A stretch of 64,000 bases of DNA from Gnetum montanum (taxonomy: Eukaryota > Streptophyta > Gnetopsida > Gnetales > Gnetaceae), in NCBI GenBank assembly GCA_015680685.1, contig MNCI01016152.1, positions 1-64,000 on the forward strand. The letters run 5' to 3'. Within the stretch, counting starts at the first letter, position 1, and the number at the start of each line of letters is the position of its first letter. Positions 20,792 to 32,706 of this stretch are shown in pieces. Position numbers and translations under genes: made by a program. The notes under the pieces are model-generated. The model searched no databases, was not told the DNA's origin, and saw only the letters and a list, made by a program, of their open reading frames with translations.

Positions 20792-21677
20792 TGATGAGTG
20801 GCGAGGTACCCCTACACTCAACCATACGAAATGAGCGTAGCACGCGCGATCTAGTCAAACTCCGCAGACGAACTAGTTGTGGCACCTAGATAGTTATCCT
20901 TAGGTCGCAGTTCGCTGTCTTCCTACCTGGACTAGTATTATATTTGTGACGTATGGTTTAGTCCAGAGTGAGGTGTATGATGTGTTCCTAATTCTAACGC
21001 TACTCCTAAAGGCAGTGGAAAATAATATTAACTAAGCTAAGCTAGGAGGAGAAGGGTAAGAAAATCTAATCTAGCCTAAGTGCGACGAGCAACCAATTCC
21101 TTGATCAACTGTACACATCTTGGACCTCGTGCACGACTACCACTGGGATTACCAAGTGCAGATCCTAGGTATGCCATTGGGCTACGAAGTAGTCACACTT
21201 AAATGCTCGTAATCAAGTCGTACTCATTCCACGTTCTAGGAGTTTAAGGGTGAGAGAGAAAGCAGTAAATAACAATTAAATAAATAAACAAATAAATAAC
21301 AAAGTGGCTTCTGCAATGATGAAGTGATCTCAATCTTTATTACTGGTCATGTGCGTGTCCAAGTACATCACACTTGAATAAAGACACCGTACAATTACAT
21401 TTACCACACTACAGGCAGACACGGAAAAATAATCTAACTTTGGAGGGAACAAACTACCAGAGCTTTTCTACTTCTAACTCCTAATACCTAAAACTAGGAA
21501 AGCTGCCTCTTATTTATAGAAATTGCAGTGCACTGTGATATCGCGTACGTGATATTGTAGGGAAGACACGATATCGCGGTTGCGATATCACAGCCGCTGC
21601 GATATCTCAGCTACTGATACAACAGGGCTGATATATCACGACTGCGATATCATAGCTAGCAAATTCATGACTCATCA
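20792..21677 (-). repeat. Element B 5' LTR
   Basis: 886 bp, TGATGAGTGG to ACTCATCA. The palindrome array at about 21535-21655 is longer than in the left LTR. TATA box (minus) at 21509-21518, hairpin 21334-21384. Confidence 0.92.
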
Positions 21678-22558
21678 ATTGACATGCTTCAAATCTCATC
21701 CTTGTGTAGAACTCTACATTGTGAAATGAAGGAATTACTCGAAATGCAGTTTTACCTTTCTCTAGATTTATCTCTTCTTTTGATGTATTGGAATCTTTTA
21801 GTCTTGTTTTGATTTTTAAATTTTTTTTCATAGTCTTAAGAATTTGGATTTTCTTAGTTATATTGATTTTATCTTCCTCTGCTTCTAAAGCTATCTTTTC
21901 TTCCATTTTGATTGGATAAATAGGCTTGTACATAGGTACTGTGATTCCTTCTAGCCTTCATAATTCAAAGAGGACGAATCTAGACTACTAATTAATCTAT
22001 AATAGGCATATTAGGGTCCTTTGATAGCACAATATTTTCTATTATGTTTTTATATCTTGGGTTTGTAAAGAGGGATTGGATACTCTTTTGTACTTTTTTA
22101 CTTGTGAAGTAGTCACATCCATATTCATTAATCCTTTTAATGTAAATGTACATTCTAGAGAAAAACATTCAATATCATTGTATTTCAAGTGCATCAACTT
22201 CTTTTCGATGCAGAAGCTCTTGCATTTATTTATTTTCAATGTTACCCTTGTATTCTACTTGGAGGGTGTCCCACATTGCATTGGCAATTTGATGAAGAGT
22301 GAATCTTGAGGATATGATGTCTAAAATACTTGCTAGGAGCATGATAGTATCCACATTTTTCTTTATTCCTTTCTTCTTCTATTTTTTAATTCGATTCATT
22401 ATCATATCTTGAAAGTCATAAATGTATTCCAATCTAGTCTAAACAATATCCAAATAGTTATTGTGCTTGAGAAAGCCTTCCATAAGTCTATTACATAAGC
22501 TAAAGTCTTGAGAATCATTGAAAATCATAGAGCATTTAGGAATGCCTTTAGCATTCAT
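21678..22558 (-). pseudogene. Copia-1 gag (UBN2 type)
   Basis: Begins at ATG 22558 on the minus strand (MNAKGIPKC) just after the primer site. Pieces read as a copia gag of the UBN2 family: AMWDTLQVEYKGN (about 22290) and the following QELLHRKEVDALEI fit the family pattern A..WDxLxxxYxG...LxxxLxxLxM. A later piece (21933-21683) is Lys/Glu rich, with GKTAFRVIPSFHNV. Element B cuts it at 21677. Several stops. Confidence 0.65.
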
Positions 22559-22582
22559 TATAATTGAATGTTGACTTGTATA

Positions 22583-22594
22583 GCTCTAATACAT
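22583..22594 (-). other. Primer binding site, initiator-Met type (copia-1)
   Basis: Plus-strand GCTCTAATACAT corresponds to the complement GCTCTGATACCA of the usual copia primer site TGGTATCAGAGC, with three changes. It lies between gag and the right LTR, which sets the element's orientation. Confidence 0.6.
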
Positions 22595-22595
22595 G

Positions 22596-23732
22596 TGTTA
22601 ATGATGACCACGAGTCATGGTCTTTTGACCATAAGTTAACAATGAGTTTTGAACTTTTCATCGCAAACTAACCACGAGTCGTGATCATTGGAAATAGAAA
22701 ATAGAATAAACAAGAGGATATCATCAGTGGATCAAGAGGGCACCAAGAGTGAATTAATAGAGCAACACAAGTGAACCATGACAATACTACTAGTCACGAT
22801 CTAATAAAACCTAAATACCTTAGGTTTTTGGAGCTATTATGTGCAAAGCATGATGAATCTAGGAATCCTATTGTATTTAACTTATATTTTATAAAAGACC
22901 AAAAATCATGGTATTTCTCGATTAGTAGTTGTTGTTAAACCATAAGTCATGGTTAACTGTTTGAATTAAATTTTGTTATCATGAGTGCTAGTGGCCCTGT
23001 TGTGATAAATTGAGGATTTCATGAGCTACTTACGAGCCATGGCATGAGAAATGAGAATATTATGAGTTGTGATTAGGTTATAACAAATGAAAAATTTTCA
23101 ATTATCCTAAATTTTAGGATGAATTACTACATAAAATTTTATCTTTGATGTTACCAAAGATGAGTGATTAGTCTCAAGTAATGATCTGATCAATCTTGAA
23201 TTGGGATTTTATAGAATGATAATATGAAAAATTTAATGACTATTGATATTCAAAAAATACTAATTTTGAGTTAGTAGAGTTTGATTTTGTTTGAAAATTT
23301 TTTTGATGGTGTTGGATTGTTAAGGTGGATGATTTATAATCTTGATGACAACTTGCTAGAAGTGAGTATTGAAAATGATCAATGATGAAATTTGCAGAAT
23401 AGAATTAAGTTTGAATGTAGCAAAGATGAAAAGTCATAATACTTGAAAAAATTTATAACAATTCTTCATTTCTGAAAATCAAACATCTTACATCATAATA
23501 TGACCCTCAAATTTATAGAAAATAATTGGGACCAAACTAAGGATTCATGAAAAGTCATTTCCCAATAAGAATATTAAAAATCAAATGAATTGGGACTGTA
23601 AACATGTACATCTACCCATCAATTTATTTTTTAAAAACTAAAATTAATTTTTGCTTTTTGTCTCTAATAAAAACTATTTATATACATGGCTTTGTTCCCC
23701 AAGTTATATGGCTAGCTAAATGATACTCGCAT
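22596..23732 (-). repeat. Copia-1 5' LTR
   Basis: About 1.14 kb, bounded by the primer site on the left and by loss of similarity to 1-333 on the right. The part next to the primer site (22600-23060) contains repeated palindrome-like units around ACCACGAGTCATGGT (also CATAAGTCATGG and ACGAGCCATGG). The outer part 23330-23732 matches the 3' LTR remnant at 1-333. Exact ends are uncertain by a few bases. Confidence 0.6.
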
Positions 23733-25089
23733 AATATTGAAGTTTTAAAAGCATCACTTAGGTTTTGACTTGCCATAAAAAATTTCCTACATCTAGGTGA
23801 ATAAGCTCAACCTTACATCTAGCTTCTCTATACAAGCTAAAATACCTTATCATTGTAACAAGCTAGGGATCCCTTATAACTACCCTATAAGAAAAAAAAA
23901 TTGAATCCATGACTACCATTGAAAGCTTTCCAATCTCAAAATAATCAACAATCTACCTATTTTTAAGATTAGAAGAGATACCAACTGGAGATAAGAATTT
24001 TTTTAAAAAGAAAATATAAAATCAACACGAAATCACATTAAGCTCAATACCTCATATCACTCAAGCTAATAGATCATTACAGCTTATAGGAAAAATTGAA
24101 AAAAGAGTTAAAGTAAAAAAAAAAAAAAACATTAACATCATTAAATCAACATTAAGCCATTCAAGTAAATAGATACAACACTTCAACAACTTATATCATA
24201 AAAGGTCATATTAATTAAGAAACCAAATAGAGAATCTTTACTAATCTTAAAATCATAGAGTCAATCAACTTTAATTAAAAAAAACTATAAGTTCATTCAT
24301 AGCACCACAATAAGTTTTTACAAGAACATAGTACAATAGAGATATCAAAGTAATCAACATCACCTTTTCTTAACAAAACAACACACTACATAAAAACATT
24401 GCATCACTGCCCCTTTTTTCTAGAAAATGTGTAATGTAAGACTCCTTGACACTGAATAATCAATCTTAAAATACAAATAGTAATACATAGAAATAACTTA
24501 GCTTACCAAACATAGTCAAGAAGAAAGTATTAAAATTTAGAAGGAGTAGTAAAGGAATAGAAGAAAAAATCAATCATAGTAATGGCTATTCATAAGAGCT
24601 TATAGATGAATAGATGATTTTTAAGAGCTTGGAGAATAATTTAGACTTGTAGAGTCTTAGAAAAATCAAGTACTAGCATATAGTAAAGTAAGAACTAAAT
24701 TAGAAAGGAGTAAAGAGGAATGAAAAGATCATGACTATTTTATCAAGGAGGTGAAGAAAATCATGATTAAAAAACAACAAAAATGCTTAGAACAAGATAA
24801 GGGGAGGCCAATAGCATCATGAACTCAAAAGGAAAGTAAGAAATACTTAGAGAAAAATATTGAGTCCATATACTTCACCCATGATCTCTTAAATCTACTT
24901 CATCCTCGATGCATAGATGTAAATTCAAGAGAATCCTCTACTAATGATCCCTATGACAGAATGCATGAATTCATTGGATATGATTATGAGGATTCAACTT
25001 ACTCTCTATTGATATTGGGCCTTTCAATTGCTTCTTAAAATCACCCTATTTTCTTGCAATAAGAACTTACTCTCTTCCCCTACAATTAA
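23733..25089. other. AT-rich DNA, no feature resolved
   Basis: No frame of interest. It includes a poly(A) run near 24115-24129. Its right part could hold the 3' LTR of copia-3, which ends nearby, but no partner copy was seen. Confidence 0.4.
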
Positions 25090-25720
25090 TCTTGTTAGTT
25101 TATCTAAATTCCTAAACTAGTATAGGATGTTTTATAAGTCTTATAGGAGGTTTTATAAGTCTATGAATATTTGGATAAGGTAGTTGCATCCTTTTTATTC
25201 TTAAATATGTAAACTTGTCTCTACTTATGTATTTCATGAAAATATTACCTCTTTGCTCTTTTGTTGAAATATAAGATAAATTTACTATTTGGAGGTGTCC
25301 TTGATCAAAAAGAAAATGATATTTTATTTTAGGATGTTTGGTTTTGCCATGAAATATATATTTTTTCAAAATGGAAATAGCAACACTATTATCACAATGA
25401 ATAATAATAGGATTAGGAAGTGCAATACCATATAACTTTGATACTTCTCACATCCATAAAATCTATGTGTAATAGTGAGAAGTGACTACATATTTAGCTT
25501 CAGGTTATGATAGTGCAATAGAGCCTTGCTTCTTGCTTAACCAAGATATCAAGATATTATAAGAAAAGATGAAAATTCCTAGTGGTATACTTCTAATGAT
25601 ATTGATTAACCAAGATATCAAGCTATTATAAGAAAAGATGAAAATTCCTAGTGGTATACTTCTAATGATCTCTATTACCAGCCTAATTAGCATCTATATA
25701 AGCTTGTACCTCAAAGTTTT
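25090..25720 (-). pseudogene. Copia-3 RNase H with internal 69-bp duplication
   Basis: Minus-strand open pieces at 25693-25505 and 25369-25112. The first reads RSIPLGIFIFSYN.LISW, the copia pattern DRRSTSGxxFxLGxxxISWxSKKQ, but it occurs twice in a row because of an in-frame 69-bp duplication (25537-25605 and 25606-25674). The second reads PIIIHCDNSVAISILKKYIFHGKTKHPKIKYHF, matching the family core with the CDN motif. Well kept apart from the repeat and a few stops. Confidence 0.8.
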
Positions 25721-26780
25721 ACTTCTTGGATATCACAACCCATAATTTATAGTGGCTTTTAAATAGTATTAGATTCTTTTAGCTGCTACCAAATGTGATT
25801 CCATTGGCTCTATTTTAAAATAAAGAAACTAAGCCTACTCCCTAAGCTATATTTGGTTTACTAGCTATTGCATAGTGAAGGCTTCCAATAATTCATCTGT
25901 AACATAAGCTTCAGCCTTTTTTTCTTATGTTTCCTTGCACAAATATGCTTTTGTACTCGAGGGAGTAACATAAGCTTCTAAATTGGTAATGCCAAAATGT
26001 TTAAGCTTCTACTAAACATATTTTATTTAAGAAATAAATGTGCCTTTTTTAAGATGTTGAATATGCAAACCTAAAAATGAGATAGCTGTCTCATCATAGA
26101 TATCTCAAATTTTGATTTTGTAGCTTCTACAAATTCTCTGCACAATCTTGAGTTTGCTACTCTAAACATTATGTCATGATTATAAATTTGAGCTATTAAA
26201 AATCCTGTATCATCATTTTTAATATATAATGTACTTTTCAAAGGAGATTTCATATACTCATTTTTTGCTACATTGGAATTGAGCTTAGCATACAATATCC
26301 TATGGATTTGTTTCAAGCCATATAAAGCCTTATGCAACTCATACATATGATTTCACATTTTAGTACAAATATGTCCTTCTACTTTCTTTATGTAAAGTAT
26401 TTATTTTATTTCTCCATTTAGAAAAGTTAACTTCACATCCATTTGATGGAGCTTAAATCCCTAATACACTACAAAAGCTAGAAGCATTTTGATGGGGATT
26501 CTAGTCTTGTAACTAGATAGAACGTATTTTCATAATCAAGGCCTCTAATTTGTGCACAATTTTTTTCTACTAGTATTTCCTTGTTGTGAATCACTTCATC
26601 GTATTTATTTAGCTTATTTGTAAAAACCCACTTGATTCCAATAATATTAGCCCCTTTTGGTCTTTTAACTAGCTTCCAAGTGTTACTCTTTATAATTTGG
26701 TTCATCTCTTCATCCATAGCTCTTTTCTAATCTTTACTTTAAGGAGCTTCTTTCACAATTATAGGAATGAAGAAGGTAAT
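25721..26780 (-). pseudogene. Copia-3 reverse transcriptase
   Basis: Minus-strand frames at 26717-26478 and 26346-26071. The first shows MDEEMNQIIKSNTWKLVKRP, IGIKWVFTNKLN, and RGLDYENTFYLVTRLES, the usual start of copia RT. The second shows LHKALYGLKQ, DTGFLIAQIYNHDIMF (standing where the YVDD region belongs, so the catalytic Asp pair is lost) and KFEISMM. The remaining C-terminal part down to 25721 is frameshifted. Integrase is not recognisable upstream. Confidence 0.8.
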
Positions 26781-28559
26781 AAGCCATGATTCTATTGAAG
26801 ATAGTATTAGATGGGTCCTTATGTAGAATATTAATGTTGCTCTCAATTTCATGCTTCTACTTACGTTTTAAATTTGAACTCATGGAATGTTTTCATTTGT
26901 AAGGTTAGAAGTTATAAGAAGTCATTAGGAGTTAGTATTTTAATTTCCAAAAATTTAGAGTTTATGTTTAATTTCATGTTAGTATGTGTGCACACTTCAC
27001 TTTTGCAAAGGACCATTGATCCCACATGTAATCTTCATCAAAGTGAGCATCCCCAAAAAGGTTATAATAATAAGTCATCTCCTTCACTATAAACTTGATA
27101 AAGGCACTTAGAATCATTTGAAGGGTTAATAAAATAAAGGAGTATGCTGCTTGTTCCTTAAGCTTTTTCTATGTATTTTCCTTTTATTTTCTTACATTCT
27201 TGTAGCATGAATTTCTCACAATGATTTGAGATCGTCATAATTGTTGAAGATTTAAATATGATATCACATGCAAAGTTGAGCCTAATAATCCACAAGGATC
27301 TTTTAAAAAAACTCTACTTTCACAAATTTCCAATTAAACCTAGCATAGAATTATGCTAAAATCCTATTGTCAAGCTTAGCATAAAATACCATGGAGCTAA
27401 CAATCATTAATCAATTTTTGGAATACTCAATAATAATGTAAACGGTCTTCTAGAAAATACTAGTAATCTAATGAACTAAAAGTTTATGAATAGGAAAATC
27501 AATATAAAGGAATGATGCCACTTTATTGCAAGGAATAATTAAGAACCTAAAGCTCAATTTTCTCAATGTAAATCATTGTAATCACAACTATAATTCTTTC
27601 ATACAAACAAGACAAATCTCCTCTTAAAAGAAAAGCTATGTTGCAAAGACCATTTTTTCCTTATATGACCATTCATTTATCTCACACACCATTTTTACTT
27701 TTCAAGAAGGGAGACTTAGGCACTAGATTAAGATTAATGTCTTTAAAATTTTGAGATTGATAAAAGGATATATAGGAAAAATAGAGAATAATTAAAATAT
27801 AGTACAAGTCATTCATGTAGTTCCATTAGTAATGACAATGCAATTTATGAATTCGTACCCCTGTAGTAACATAGCAATTCAGGCCTTATTCCCTCAAACT
27901 TTTGTTACCATGTTATTGTTGATTCTATGGTATAGTAGCTTCACTTTCTAAATAAAAAATTCATCCTTGCTTCATTGGCCATTGTGATTGTAATCATGAT
28001 TGTCTTAGTTCATGGCTACACTTTCCTTCTACAAATCATAGAGCCCTGCAACATGGAAAATCACAAAAATAAAGCATGCCAACAAACATGTAACTAATGC
28101 TTTATTTCTTTGCACACTGGAAAGACTACCCATGCTAAAAGTTCTCTACCTTACTTATTCATGAAGAAGTAGAGCAAGAAAGCAAGATAAGATATGTCAT
28201 TGGTGAAAATTTAAAAGAAATTGTTTAACTACATAGAAAATATAAAGCCTCTTCCTACCACAAAACATAGCATTTACAAAAGATTTAACTTATTTCAATT
28301 GAAAAAGAAACTATATTTTTGAGAAAGATTTGAAAAATTCCAATCCTTGTTACATCATGATTGTTTTGCATCTACAATACCTTTTTATTACATGCCTTGC
28401 AATAATGTAATAATGATGCATTGGAATTAGATAATGATAATATATTGTCTAACTAAAAAACACATCATGGGTTGAAAACTTGTAATATGGAAAAATAGTT
28501 TATATGCAAGCATGAGAATAAGTCTTGGAAGAATATTTTATTCATGTGATCTTAATGAA
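26781..28559. other. AT-rich remnant region
   Basis: No open frame with a clear match. A short minus-strand stretch near 27660-27690 (GHIRKKW) faintly recalls a copia zinc knuckle but lacks the Cys spacing. It may be decayed copia-3 gag and LTR. Confidence 0.35.
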
Positions 28560-28573
28560 ATAATATTATTTTC

Positions 28574-28634
28574 AATGATGAGGTATTAGCCTAATGGCAA
28601 GACTCTTGATTTAGAAGCTTGAAATTATGTGTTT
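28574..28634 (+). repeat. tRNA-like SINE head, left half (A box)
   Basis: TATTAGCCTAATGG at 28584-28597 resembles the pol III A box (TRGCNNARTGG). The sequence then runs to TGTTT at 28634, where element C is inserted. Across C it continues with GATTCT at 42212-42217, so the joined site TGTTTGATTCT resembles a B box (GGTTCGATTCC). The distance between boxes is about 33 nt, usual for tRNA-derived SINEs. The arms do not fold as a working tRNA. Confidence 0.4.
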
Positions 28635-29576
28635 TGATGAGTAGTCGAAGTTACCCCTATGCCCAACCATACAAATCATAAAGCGTTCATGTGCAATCCA
28701 ATCGAATTTCATGGACTTTATAGTTTGCACTAGTCTTCTAGGAAGTGAACCTTGCCCTAAGGTCGTTCGTTGTCTTCTTGATTACACTTGTGAAGCATAA
28801 TGGTATGGTTAAGCGTAATTGAGCCATATGATTTTTATCATTTTATGTTTTAGGCTTTGGTGCTTAAAGAGAGAGATACAATAATTTAATGACTAATTTA
28901 ATTTAACTAACTATCTTGTCTCTAACTAGTCCTAACATAGGCATCTAATCCTACTTTTCATACATGTTATGAACCCACGTATCCATTGCTGGGTTACCAA
29001 GCACTATGCTACTGGGCACACCAAGTAATAATGTTGTTGGGATTACCAAGTGAATACGTGTTTACACTTAAAGTGATCGTACTTATGTACTTAATCTATT
29101 TATCTTAATTGATTAGAGTCTAATTTAGCTTAATTGATTAAATATTTAATAAAAATAATGAATTCATAAATAAATCTTTTAAACTATCCATAATGCTGCA
29201 AGGTTTATCAAGAAGCTTATCTTTATTGCCATACACACTAGTGTGGTTTAGGTACAACAATGCTCAAATAAAGATCCATACACTTAATAACTCCTGTTGT
29301 GGGCACTCAAGAAAATATTCTAACTTTCAAATGTAAAAATTGCAAGAGTTTAGCTACTACTATGACTTTTATAATGCCCATAAACACATATGGGAGCTTG
29401 TATTTATAGTTTTTACTCTAGGGTTGCATTGATAGGGCCCTATCAATGTAGTAAACACTACGTCGATGTGGCCCCATCGATGGGGCAACACCATGTAAAT
29501 GGGGCCCCATCGATAGGGGCCTGTTGACAAGGCCACATCAACGGTGCCTGTCGATGCAACACATTAATGCCCATCA
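28635..29576 (-). repeat. Element C 3' LTR
   Basis: 942 bp, TGATGAGTAG to GCCCATCA. The U3 array (29430-29570) consists of palindromes of the GGGGCCCCATCGAT kind instead of GATATC. TATA box (minus) at 29401-29408, hairpin at 29220-29274. The array is about 70 bp longer than in the 5' LTR. Confidence 0.92.
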
Positions 29577-29591
29577 TACCCCCACGATTGA
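29577..29591 (-). other. Polypurine tract (element C)
   Basis: Minus-strand TCAATCGTGGGGGTA ends directly at the 3' LTR, two changes from the tract of A. Confidence 0.8.
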
Positions 29592-29799
29592 ATGAAAACT
29601 CATCCTCGAGTTCTTTTACAAAATTGGGAAGGTATGAGATTGTTGACTGACTCTTAATAAAACAAAATAAACTAACTTGACAAAATTGAGTGCTCGAGTG
29701 TATGAATCAACACATTACAAAATTGTGATGTTCATGACACAAAATTGAACCTCATTGAAATAACTACATAAAAAGAATTGGATAGCACTTCCTTTGATG

Positions 29800-32675
29800 G
29801 CATGATGGTGGTGGAGAAGATCAAATAGTCCCAGTTAGTGGTGGCTCCTGAGGTTCTAAAGGACCTTCATTGGCTTCAAGCATGTGTGGTAGCTAAGGTA
29901 GCTATGGCTATCTTGCTGCAATTGCAACCTCTGGTGAAAGGTGAAAGGCATCTAGCAATGCCTTCATCTTCTCCTTCTTACTCCAGGGATCATTCATAGT
30001 CAATGCAACATCACTAATGTGGGCTAGAATGCAGATATCCCATAGAAAGGGCATTATAGGGAACATCTCCTTCACATTGACAAACATGGCAGTGAACTAT
30101 TTGTATTCAATGTTGAATGCCCTGATTGTGTTTTTCAACTCCTGGTAGTCATTCATCCTCTTGGTTAGGTTCTTGATAGTTGATCATTGATCTATGAATC
30201 ATGCCCTAAGAACTTCAAGTTCAATGTTAGCCACACCAAGGTTATCCTTGGTATCCTTGTGGTGCTTGAACTTGGCCTTGTACAATAAGTATGGCTAGCC
30301 ATTTTCTTCTCTAACTCTAACTATGGTCATTCGATAGTTAACATGGCCAGATTTGCATAACAGAGATTGGCAAGCTCCATATACTCCATCATCTCTTTGA
30401 ACTGCAACTCCTTCATGTAGATTTTTGCTTTGTTGTATACATCATCAATAATGGGTTGCCACAACTCTTTTTCTTGCTAGAGTTGCTAGAGGATCTCATT
30501 TATCTTTTTCTTCCTTAACTAGATGTGTTTCTCATTTGCTTCTTTCTGTAGACCAACCTGCTCTTTGTAATGATCGTTAACTCTCAAATTTGAGAGACTC
30601 TAATTTCCATGTAGCTACTTCAATTGCAATTTTGTGGTGAAGGGTGTGGACTTCCTCCTTGGAGAGATTCCTATTCTTTGCTACTAATATCCTCAATTAT
30701 ATGTTTGCTTTGGCCAGTTGCTCCTACTATTGAAGGATGAAATCAGTTAATTATTACTTGTGTGCATCAACATTTCACAAGTGATGGTTCTCTATAGTCA
30801 GTTGGACGCTCTCTTGGAAGGTCTAGTTCAAGGCCTTCTAAATCTAGTCTTATGTGGCCTCTGCCAAGGATGAATAGAACAATTCTATCTCCATTGCATC
30901 CTCAACCCCTCTTAATTTGATGTGAAGTCATTGCATAGCTTCATGTCCTATTAGTGCTTGGTTGAGAAATGCAAGATTGGCAATCTAGGCTCTCAGTTCA
31001 GCAACTTCCGTAGTTAAGCATTCATTTTGCTTCCTAGCTATGTCAAGTTGCACATCCAATATGATATTTTTGCCCCTTTCCTCTAGTAACTCTAATTGGA
31101 TTGCAGTGATAATGTCTGGAAGATCAAAGACATCTGGAAGTAGTTACCTGGTTCCCACCAGTCGATCCAATAGCTCTTCATGTTGTGCTGCATTTACTTT
31201 GTTGCTTGTGGTTCATATAGACATCTGCACATCTTTAAGTGTAGTGAAATCTAGTATAGATGTTGTAGGTGCATTGAGTGTCTCAACAATACGGTCAGTG
31301 ACCACTTCTACTGCTATTTCCTACCCTTATTGCTACATCACCAGTACAATTGCCCCTTCATCCTCCTCCAAGTGCACTGAGAAGGTGACATCATTCCCAA
31401 GATTTTTGGGAGTGATTGTTGTTTTGCGAGAGATATTGTGACCTCTCGGGTGCTAAGATTCAACCTTGTGGATAGTTGCATTCTTTGGGTTGAGAAAATG
31501 GATCCACCCTCACCCATCAAATTGGTCATTTGGGCCACCTCATTAAGGTGACTCATGGTTGGTCTGTATATGAATGGGTCCACACCATTCATGCCTTCTC
31601 TTTGCTCTTGTTCACTCAAGAGCCATTCTCTGTGCTCTCACAACCATTGGGCAATTGTAGCAATGTTTGACACTATTTTCTAAGTTGCAGGTGGTGGTGG
31701 TCATTGCTTCTCTTCTTGAATTGTAGTCATAGGCATTTTATCCTTCATCATTTTTGCCTAGTTGGTAGCTGGAACAATTCTAATAGTATCATTGATATAA
31801 CGAACTATCCCTCCCTTTCGACAAGGTTTCTTGATGAGGCATGGAAAAGGGAGTGGCTTCATTCCACATTCATTTTCTTTAAATCTCTTATCCATCTCTA
31901 GATAGATCAGTTATGGAAGGTTAACTAAGAATCTTCCACTTAGAGTGGTGCATGCTCCGGCAAAGAAGGCAGTGATTTTGCTTAGCCTAACCATGGAATT
32001 GAGGTGGAAGGCTACAATCTTGTAATGAATCCTCTTTGTCGATGTGATTGTACCAAACTCCTTATGGTCAACACCATAGCATTGTTGCATCCATTCTTTC
32101 TTTATGCTCGAATCCACTTGCATTAGGATCTTGGTAAGATTTGCCCTTGTTTTAGGCAACCTAAGCACTGTGGTAATGGCATGCATTGAGTAGGACACTG
32201 AGATGTCCTTGATCTTTACCGTTGCTTCAGGTTGCTTGTTATTCTAGAATAAAAATGTCTCTTCCATATACCACTCCCCAGTGAAAGTGATGATTGGCCA
32301 CATGGGAGACACCTTCAACTAGTCCTACACTTCTCTTGGTGCGTGCCCCAAGAAAGGACCAAAGTTTAACTCCTGGAGCACCGATTTTTAAATCTCCCTC
32401 AATTTTATTTGATTAAAGTAGGCCTCTATTAAGGTCACCTCCAGGTTTGTTGGTTGTGTAGGCACATCATCCTGATGGAAGTGTTTTGTTGCTACTGCTA
32501 GTGGTTTTGGAATTTATATGATAGATTCCACTTCTGCCTCCTTCCTAAGAGGACTTGTGGCATGGGTTGTGAGAGGTTCTTCTTGGGGCTATTCTTGGCC
32601 TCTTCTGGTTCTAGGCTGTTTCTCCTTTGGTTGGAACAATCCTTCTTCTTGCATGTGCTTTCCTTTTAGTGCCAT
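29800..32675 (-). pseudogene. Element C second ORF: transposon-protein-like core plus long coiled coil
   Basis: From ATG 32675 one frame with scattered stops can be followed on the minus strand. The start is basic and Gln/Glu rich (MALKGKHMQEEG). A core at about 32230-31830 has ISVSYSMHAITTVLRLPK, a Trp-containing middle, HYKIVAFHLNSMVRLSKITAFFAG and PLPFPCLIKKPC. From memory this order fits the domain named putative plant transposon protein (PF20167). Open pieces: 32198-31911 and 31619-31338. From 31300 to 29800 the reading is Leu/Glu/Lys/Ala rich with heptad character. It sits where Athila elements carry an env-like ORF, but no signal peptide or membrane segment was seen. Function unknown. 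Confidence 0.6.
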
Positions 32676-32706
32676 CTACGATCACAACACATCCATGGAT
32701 TAGTAG
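32676..32706 (-). promoter_or_regulatory. Candidate branch point and 3' splice acceptor (element C)
   Basis: Minus-strand TACTAAT (complement of 32699-32705), with the branch A about 23 nt before the TCGTAG that touches the second-ORF ATG (AG at 32676-32677). Same spacing as in A, B, D and E although the sequence between is different. Confidence 0.5.

Larger units (their letters stand above)
15238..21677 (-). mobile_element. Gypsy element B, gag-only derivative
   Basis: 6440-bp minus-strand element with a perfect target-site duplication ATTGA (15233-15237 and 21678-21682). Order on the minus strand: 5' LTR (right), primer site, gag, 3' spacer, second ORF, polypurine tract, 3' LTR (left). No protease, RT, RNase H or IN is present: gag ends at 18661 right beside the internal polypurine-like motif that marks the pol end in the relatives. 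It is a terminal-repeat element with gag only, dependent on others for movement. It lies inside copia-1 gag. Confidence 0.93.

Noticed and set aside
27660-27700. Copia zinc knuckle of copia-3 (GHIRKKW)
   Set aside because: Only one Cys and a wrong distance to His; too weak to call.
28574-28634. A functional tRNA gene
   Set aside because: Boxes A and B are only approximate, no cloverleaf stems form, and the sequence is split by element C.
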